Origin: Siderastrea siderea
Taxonomy: Eukaryota > Cnidaria > Anthozoa > Scleractinia > Rhizangiidae
Length of the DNA: 64,000 nucleotides
Direction: 5' to 3'
NCBI GenBank assembly: GCA_964030785.1
Contig: OZ034969.1
Coordinates: 1,174,201-1,238,200, forward strand
A program made the position numbers and the translations under genes. Shown here piece after piece: positions 56,919-64,000 of the stretch; position 1 is the stretch's first letter, and every line of letters starts with the position of its first letter. A model generated the notes under the pieces. That model did no database searches. It was not told the origin of the DNA and was given only the letters and a program-made list of their open reading frames with translations.

Positions 56919-58540
56919 TAATTATAATATATAGATTTAGCCAAGCCTAAAAGCGGAGCCCCCCTTTTTGTTTTGTTTGTTTGTTTGTTCGTTTGTTTTT
57001 TTGCTGGCAGTTTTTGATTTGTGAAAATACTCTCATTCAAGTCGTTAAATAAAAAAAACAAAAGAGAAAAGAAAAAACAAAAGAAAATAACTTCTATCCT
57101 CGCTGGACTACATTAAGCCCAAAAAGCGTCTTTGCCTATAAGTAACAATAAACGCATTATTAAGGCACATTAAAAAATGTTCCAGAATTACACGAAGGCA
57201 ATAAGAATCTATCGGTAAAGTTCTGTGCAAAAGCAATGCAAAGGAAATTTGTTAGTTTTCTTCATTTCTTTCTTTTTCGCGCTAATTTTCGATGAAATTG
57301 CAACGATATTATATTTAGAGGCTTCTTAAGGCTTACGTGTTTGTTTAAACAGCTGAGATGTGTTCTCTATTATCCCTGAGAGCCAATCCACATTATGTTG
57401 TGTTCCCCTCCAAATTACCTGCTGCTTGTCTGTTTGTCACTTTTGCTGCGCTGGGACCAGCAATTTAAAAAGTGAATTCTTAACTTAAGGGTATAAGCGG
57501 GATATGGGCTGGGGGATTATTGGATGCCATGTTTTGTGAGAATCAGTTAACAGGTGTTCAATCACCCCGCTCCCCCTTGAACCACGATGGAATATGACAT
57601 TTCTTTAAGTCCAAGCCTAGCGCCCAAGTGTTAGGTAAGGTAAGTTAAGGTGTTTCGATACAGTTTTTTTGGGGACCATACCTAACTTTTTGAATCGGCT
57701 CATAGACAGTCTTCTCCTTGTCAGATCAACGTGAAATTTGCAATACTTGTTGGTTTTGGATTGAACTTTAGCGTGGTTTACATTTTGTAAAAATCGATAT
57801 TTCCATGACAACGATAAACAAAAATCCTCGAAAACAGTAAAATTGAAATTTTGCACGATCCAGATTTCGCTTCGAAAAGCAAATACCAGCATCTTAAAAT
57901 GTGGTGTATGGCAAACAAAATATACAAGAACAAAAAAATTCTGTATGTTTGTTTTGAAGTAAGTCGCAAAAACATTTTCAACCTTAGTTTTTGCCTAGTA
58001 ATTGTAAATGCACCGAAAAATAATCAACGCTTTGATGAAATGGCTAGTAAATACTATTAAACTGTGTCTTTTACTTACTATTTTACGCCTAGAAAGTTTT
58101 GTTGAAACTGGTGTTCGCGATCTCGAGAACGACTTGTTTTTCTAAGATCACTCGCGTAATAATTTTGTGGTAATTTTTTAATTTGAGCGCTTTTGCGAAA
58201 ATCTTAAGAACGGCTCGATAGATTTTTTTAAAACACTAAACATGCGTGCTTGACGATGTGACCAATTTTAGTTTTGAGTCTTTAACCGGCCGTCGCCATG
58301 ATGGCGACCGCCGGTTTTTAAAATGGACACGGTTTTTCCTGAAGGCAAGTTGGCTTAACATACGAAGAAAGTGCTGTAAAGCTTGTGGTGCGGGTACTCA
58401 AGAGCGGTACTGTCTTATATAAGACGCATGCGCATATTAGACTTCTGAATGTTACCTTCCTATGTTTTTGTCTTTTAATTTACAGTATTTAAGATATGAA
58501 CTGCGAAGGGTTGTTTAAGTTTGGGGTTTTTTGTACAGTA
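56919..58540. other. non-coding; SINE-tail fragment and simple sequence
   Basis: A reversed SINE-tail fragment (AGATTTAGCCAAGCCT) lies at about 56,932-56,970, followed by TTTG-rich simple sequence. A hairpin CCGGCCGTCGCCATGATGGC lies near 58,287-58,315. No gene is supported. Confidence 0.45.
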
Positions 58541-58545
58541 CAGTC

Positions 58546-60334
58546 CAAAAATAATGCACGCGCAAGAACTTCTTTTTGCGTCCGCAAGCCGAGAACTTCT
58601 TGCGGCTACTTGCAGGATGCCTGCGCTTGAATACTGCAAGCCGCAAGAACGTCTTTGCGTTTAGAAGTTAAAACTGCAAGAACTTCTTTGTGGTAAGATA
58701 TCTGGACCGCAAGTAAGCGCAAGAACGTCTTTGCGCTAACATCTTAAAAACCCGGAACCCGGAGAAGGTAAAAAAGAGACCACTTTGTAGCGCAAGGCAC
58801 GTTCGAAATTGGCTGCCTTTGTAACTTGCAATCAGTTGTTTATTTGGTCCCTTGTAAGTTTTTTTCTTCGGTTTTGAATTTTTTTTATCCGATAAAGAGT
58901 TCACTAGGTTCTGAATTTGACACTGGTCGCCTTCTATGTTATTTTTTAACGGCTAGGGAGAAACGAGACTCAAACGAAGCACGCGTATGTTATTGTTTAT
59001 GTGTCCCGGAGTCCCAGACATGCGGTACGCTTAGCGGCGCGAAAGATTTCGCTCGATTTATTTCACTTAAATGAGGAACAATGGCAAAGCACAGTCCATC
59101 AGTCACATTATTAAAGAACCGACATTCACCTGTTCAGTGTTGCTGTACTTCCACCAACATATTAAACTCGGACAAATACTTTTAATTAGTTGCTCTCACA
59201 CGTGTGAGAAATGAACATGGTCACTCAGATGAGAAGAAATAATACCCGAAGTCTTAATTGGAAAAACACATTATGTTTGTAAAAATAGTTCCACTCATTA
59301 CGCTGAAGTCGATATCACATTTTAAATCTTCGAAGTAAACCAAAAAAGTCTGAAGGAAACTAAAACTCCGCGATCTGAAAGAAATTCGGCACGTCAATTC
59401 TAACCTGAGTAAACATAAATCTGCCGTATGCAAATTTGGTATGATTTGCTTGAATGACATTTTGTAACGCAATGCATGAGCAGTTCTCTAAGCCGTCAAG
59501 ACAGCAAGCTCCGGGCAGCAAGCTGTGTCGAAAGGCGAATGTGTAGTTGAAATCATATGTCTATGCTATTTCTTCGAGTATCCCTTTTTTGCTGGGAAAT
59601 TAAAGTGGTAAAGATGCAGGGATTCTTGATGACTTCACCCACGAGATGGCATGACCTCCTGCATGTGTAAGTCTTGTCTTGTCTTGCCTGTCAAAGAAGA
59701 GTTCGCGCAGTTTGCCACAATTATAGCTTTTGGACCTTTTTGTTTCTATTTCTTGGATGGAATAAAAAACTGAATTGAGTCAGTTCTGAGTTGAACCCGT
59801 ATCACTGTATCTGAGACACGTTCATGTTTTGTCATGTGCCGGAGATCATGTTTACCGGGTGTTTATCTTGCAGTCGGAAAGCTGGCGGATATTCCATTTC
59901 GTGATGTGAATTTTCTTCGATACTTCGGTTGTTCGAACATTTGCTTCCTAGATTTTTTGATTAGCCTTGTGAACTTTCGCTTGACTTGGCGAATTGTCGC
60001 GCCAACACGCCAACACGCCAACACGGTGAAAAATCGCTCGAAAGCTCGGTGATATTTCAAAGAGAATAGAGCGCGAGATTCGCTCTCATTACTTTTGCAA
60101 TACCTCACACTAACACGAGCACTACAAGTTTCTTCGACTGGACCCTCAGTACTTCTTGCGCCTTCTTGCGGCTTGCGGTAACATTAGTAACTTCTTGCGG
60201 CTAGATTTTCAACTTCTTGCGTTTCGAATATTCTTGCGGGTAAACTGCAAAGCACTTTCACTTCTTGCGCGGGCTTGCGTGTTCTTGCGGCGCAAGAACT
60301 TCTTGCGCCACTTCTTGCGCGTGCATTATTTTTG
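58546..60334. mobile_element. 1.79-kb TIR element with subterminal GCAAGAA arrays
   Basis: Perfect 23-bp terminal inverted repeats lie at 58,546-58,568 and 60,312-60,334 (outer part CAAAAATAATGCACG). Inside each end the motif CGCAAGAA (or its complement TTCTTGCG) recurs many times (58,557-58,740 and 60,150-60,330). No transposase ORF was recognised between them, so the element is non-autonomous. The target duplication was not identified. Confidence 0.75.
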
Positions 60335-60863
60335 ATAGGATTGAATGCGAAAATAGGATTGAACGCGAAATTGGCTGTGTTTGATCTAGTTAGTGGTTAT
60401 GGTGAAAATTTTTTTAGCGCAGGAGTTTTTTTATTGGGATTGACATTTTGAGGGGTGTAAAAATGTGGGAGTCAGAAGGATTTGTGAATGTCAGGAGCAT
60501 ATCACGCTTCTGTGAATGTGATTTGCTTTGAAAGTTGCGTTTTGCGTGAGAGGCAGTTTCCCTTGGCGTTTTATGGGGGGGGGGGGGTGGTTTGCGAAGT
60601 GGATTGTAAGGTTTCTGATTGGCTAACTTGTATTTCGCAGCGGACAAAAAGGACAGTTGCGTTTTGCCGGCGTGGGCTAGGAAGAGAAGGAATTGGTACT
60701 AGTATGATGATGCAATATTAGTTGATTGCACCATCAGTACATGATAGTTCTTGTGAACGGCAGGGGAGGTTGGACAGCAGCGCGCAAAGCATCATGGTTC
60801 AAAATTCATTTGCATTCAGTTGAGCTCAACTGTCGAAGGGTTCGGATCTCAGATATAAGAGTA

Positions 60864-62397
60864 ATGGACGCCATTTCGCAAGTTTCGGCGAACGCAGGGC
60901 TTTTCAAGAGTAATAGTCGCATATATCTGTATTGTTGCGACTTCTGTTATACCTTTTCCTTCACTGTCCCAAGTTTACCGTTTTTAGAGATAAATGGTAT
61001 CTTTGCGCATTTTAGTTTTTTGGATTCGCCATCGGAAAGGCGAATGTGCATTCTGCCTCTTAGCAGAGAACTCCTCGCAAAATTGGATGGACATAAATCG
61101 CCTGTGGTCGCTGACGTGCAGTCCAGTGTAGTATTCGAGGTATGCTTTGTTTATGTTGCTTTTATCTAGCCACTCAAATATAATATTAGCGTTGTAATTC
61201 AGCAGGCATATCACACGTTTGCATGCCATGCACATTGTAAGCATAAATCACACATTATGGCGTGCTACAATCAGGCAAGCGTGGTCGGCCGATTTGATGT
61301 AAAATTCTTCACGTAAGTTTTAACTCGAAAGGCAACTGCCAAGAGATCCTCATTACCCCAGACAACGTGTTTGTTTCCTTTCGTAATGCTGGCACTCTTT
61401 GATGTTCGAACCCTTTTGCATTCTTATGTAAGCTTATGGTATCATCTTAACAGTGTCTTTTCGCTTTTTTTCTTCGCCCATATAGTTTCTACCGGATGAA
61501 AGCGAGGAGAAAAGCATGCTTTTGCTTTGGGATTTTTGTATCGTGGAAGATTTGACTGAAAAGGCTTCAGCAGAAAAGCCACTGCTACCACCAACAGAAA
61601 CGCTTCCAGAGGCACCTTTGTTGGATCTTGAGAAAGTTAAGAAAGGGCTTGGGTGTAACTGCTCAAGTTTCCCAATGTCAAACGATGTTTTGGTGAATTT
61701 AGGAGAAGATAATGATGATGGTAGGAATCTATTCTGAGTCCTTGTTTTGGTTTCATCAGTAAACTGTCAGAAATCCTAATATTAAATCATCACAGACATC
61801 ATCTGGATCCCAAGTCTCCTCTGGGAGAATAGGGCCATCCTAATATTAAATACTTGCCTATTTCTGTCCTTCAAAAATAACATTTCCCTTTTCTCTTTAC
61901 TTTCAGACGATTGGTATGGGTCGGAAAATGGTTCTGAACTGGACTTGCCTTGGGAAGAGGAGGACAGCGAGGAGGAGGAGGAGGAGGAGGACAGTGATGA
62001 CGAAGGTGCTGACATCACTCACACTCTTGCATTTAAATGCATTGGAGCTGCGCATGAAAAGGAGCGCCAAGAATTTTTGAAAGTTGCAGCCAGAAAATCA
62101 AGAGTGATAAAACTTGATGCTCGATTAAGGCCTGAGCCAACTAACGAGAAAGATAAGAATGCTATAGCCATTGACATTGACCATGGTACCGGCTATTACC
62201 ATGCCGGCTACATTGCCAGTGAGTTAACTAAATACATTCATCCTCTACTGGCACTCAACAAGATAGTTGATGTGTCAGTGGAGCATATTGTGCTAAGGGT
62301 GTATTTTGCAAGGATGGGACATTACCCAAAATTATTAATTACAAGAAAAGGTGCATGGGATAAGTTTGTAATTCGAAGGTGCTACAGTACCAGGTAG
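60864..62397 (+). CDS. HIRAN-domain protein, three exons
   Basis: Exons are 60,864-61,139, 61,486-61,720 and 61,907-62,397, with GT-AG borders (GAG|GTATGC, TATAG|TTT, GATG|GTAGGA, TTTCAG|ACG). The total is 1002 bases and 333 residues. The first exon encodes MDAISQVSANAGLFKSN and a globular part. The second is proline/acid-rich (LLPPTETLPEAPLLDLEKV). The third starts with an acidic run (EEEDSEEEEEEEDSDDE) and then a HIRAN domain (HTLAFKCIGAAHEKERQ, PTNEKDKNAIAIDID, AGYIASELTKYIHPLL). HIRAN domains bind DNA ends or stalled forks, for example in the HLTF family; this protein has no helicase, so its own role is unknown. The start is uncertain: the frame is open upstream to about 60,741. Confidence 0.7.
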
Positions 62398-63116
62398 ATC
62401 AGTTTCCTGGAAAATACCCATACCTTTTTTATACCACATTGTTTTGTGATTCCAAGTCCTAAGTGTTCCTATCCAATCCTGTAGAAAGTGAGGCTTCCTA
62501 CAATGGCTTTTGACTGTTTCTTAAGTGGGTATGGGAATTTTCTGTGGAAGTATCTAATTTAATTACAAGCAAAAACAAAGTATTTTATAGTTTGTTTTTA
62601 GTTTTATTGTTAGTTTTTGTTCAACCTTTTTGAACCAGAAACTCTAAATAGACTGACCATAATGATATTCAGCTATGTATTATACCTTTTGTTGATTATC
62701 AATTTTTTTCTCCCGTTGAGCATATTTTATGCAATTTGTTTTGTAATCATGTTAATTATATCACGCTAGTCGAAGAGTTTTTTCCAAATTCAGTTCAAGT
62801 TTCAGTGGCATACAGTAGTTCATGTGTAGTTGCTTTTTATGCACCCTCATTTTTTAAGCAGTTGTTTGCAATTGAAGATACTTTTTTCATCAGTCAGTAA
62901 CCTTGAACTGAAAAAAGTTGACATTAATTATAATATGATATATGTGGTGAATCTTGTCCATAAGTTGCTAGTGTGATAACAATTGTTGGCATATCTGAGT
63001 TCTCATGTTGTGGTTTCTCAATAACAGTTGTGTTTCTATTATGACTATTTTAGTATCTCTCTTTTGACAAATGCTAATATTTAGTAAATAAACCCCTTCA
63101 GGGAGATGGTATAATG
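62398..63116. other. 3' flank of the HIRAN gene, probably 3' UTR
   Basis: AT-rich sequence without ORFs follows the stop. AATAAA at about 63,086 could be a polyadenylation signal. No other gene is seen. Confidence 0.4.
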
Positions 63117-63394
63117 CCCCCAGGGTGGGTACTCCGGGATCTAAGTGACAGAGATGTGCGAAGGATTTTTTTGGGTCGAAATTTTCGATTTCGGGATTTT
63201 TTTGGGGTAGGAGAATTTGGCAAGTATTTTTTTGGGTGACTTGATTTAAATAGAGGATTTTTTGGGTATTAAAATCAAACTAAAGTGCCTTTGGGTAATG
63301 TCGGAAGACTTAGGGATTTTTTTGGGTCCTGAGGTTTGCCTCCATTCAATCATCCCTGTCACTTTGATCCCGGAGTACCCCCCCCCCCCCTGGG
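63117..63394. repeat. TIR repeat with GTACTCCGGGATC ends
   Basis: The left end CCCAGGGTGGGTACTCCGGG and the right end CCCGGAGTACC...CTGGG are inverted repeats. The interior has GGATTTTTTTGGG repeated several times. A non-autonomous element of a kind common in cnidarian DNA. Confidence 0.65.
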
Positions 63395-64000
63395 ATATTG
63401 CCTGAGAATTGAAAGATTGTTCGAAAAATGAACAGTTGCCCAAAAAGCAAAGTAGCAAAGCTTCACAACTGGTGGGTTAGAACAAAAGCTTATTTTGCCA
63501 TGGACACTTTAACAATGCACTTTTTTAATAAATGTTCACTTGCTTCAGAATGGTTACATCTGTTAGGTGACAAAAACAGAGAGCTTTTTTAAAAGTACAT
63601 GTATCATTCTACAGAATCATTACCCCATGAAATAAACAAAACTTTGATTGACATGTCAAATGGCTTCTCTTTTCGTAGTTGTAAATGACACCTTTTTTGG
63701 AAATAGTTGACCCCCTTATTAAGCAGCCACTGCTATTCTTAGCTGCCATTCATTAAAATCCAACGTAGATGGCCAGTATAATTAATACCTCCACTGTTTT
63801 GTGAGTTAGAAGTGTTGACAGACAAAATCATCTAAACACACACTTATCATCAACTTGATGAAATTCAACTGACACTAAAATGAAGTGATGTTTCTTCATG
63901 TACACGGTGGCATGTATCATAAAATTCCTGGCAAATTCTCTAGTAAGTGGCCAAGTTCAATAAAGAGGCCACTTGCCAATTCCACAAGGGTGACTGCTTG
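63395..64000. other. non-coding end of the window
   Basis: I see no gene, RNA or element here. Confidence 0.4.

Overview
The window reads as nuclear DNA of an animal, most likely an anthozoan cnidarian such as a stony coral. That placement is inference. It rests on a secreted fibrinogen-domain lectin family with phase-1 exons, a HIRAN-domain gene, a dense mix of TIR transposons, LINEs and a Ty3/Gypsy remnant, and an adintovirus/Polinton (Maverick)-type viral island.

Region 1 (1-about 11,240) is the right-hand part of a Polinton/adintovirus-like element. All its genes are on the + strand and its left end lies outside the window. In order: the end of a probable minor capsid protein, a small basic protein, a double-jelly-roll-type major capsid protein, a pX/pVI-like core protein, an adenain-type cysteine protease, a zinc-ribbon segment, a phospholipase A2-like segment, a DDE integrase with a chromodomain, a Bro-N/nuclease/zinc-finger protein, two small zinc proteins and a 1248-residue protein-primed-type DNA polymerase B. 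Capsid-side genes carry a TCTAAC-type box 15-18 bases before the ATG. Replication-side genes carry an ATATAG box 14-21 bases before the ATG. Three neighbouring junctions (core protein tail, zinc ribbon to PLA2, PLA2 to integrase) each need a -1 change of frame, and each lies on an in-frame slippery heptamer. The polymerase is followed by a 13-bp tandem repeat, a direct repeat and a 75-base imperfect hairpin that may mark the element end. No packaging ATPase is visible; it may lie to the left.

Region 2 (about 11,240-57,000) is an old segmental duplication of a fibrinogen-related (FReD) gene pair on the - strand, heavily interrupted by transposons. Copy 1 spans about 13.36-36.5 kb: gene A, with one nonsense codon, and gene B, which looks intact with six exons and 393 residues. 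Copy 2 spans about 44.07-56.9 kb: gene C, a pseudogene, and gene D, a remnant. Inserted elements include a TTAA-flanked TIR element holding a dead Gypsy retrotransposon (13.8-17.3 kb), a 5.7-kb TTAA-flanked element with arms over 2 kb (23.6-29.4 kb) that itself contains a MITE, a 1.8-kb inverted-repeat element (38.7-40.4 kb), and an L1-like LINE whose reverse transcriptase domain is deleted (52.8-56.7 kb). The paralogous copy gives an empty site for that LINE.

Region 3 (57-64 kb) holds a TIR element with arrays of a GCAAGAA motif at both ends (58.5-60.3 kb), a three-exon + strand gene with an acidic tract and a HIRAN domain (60.9-62.4 kb), and a G/C-rich TIR repeat near 63.2 kb.
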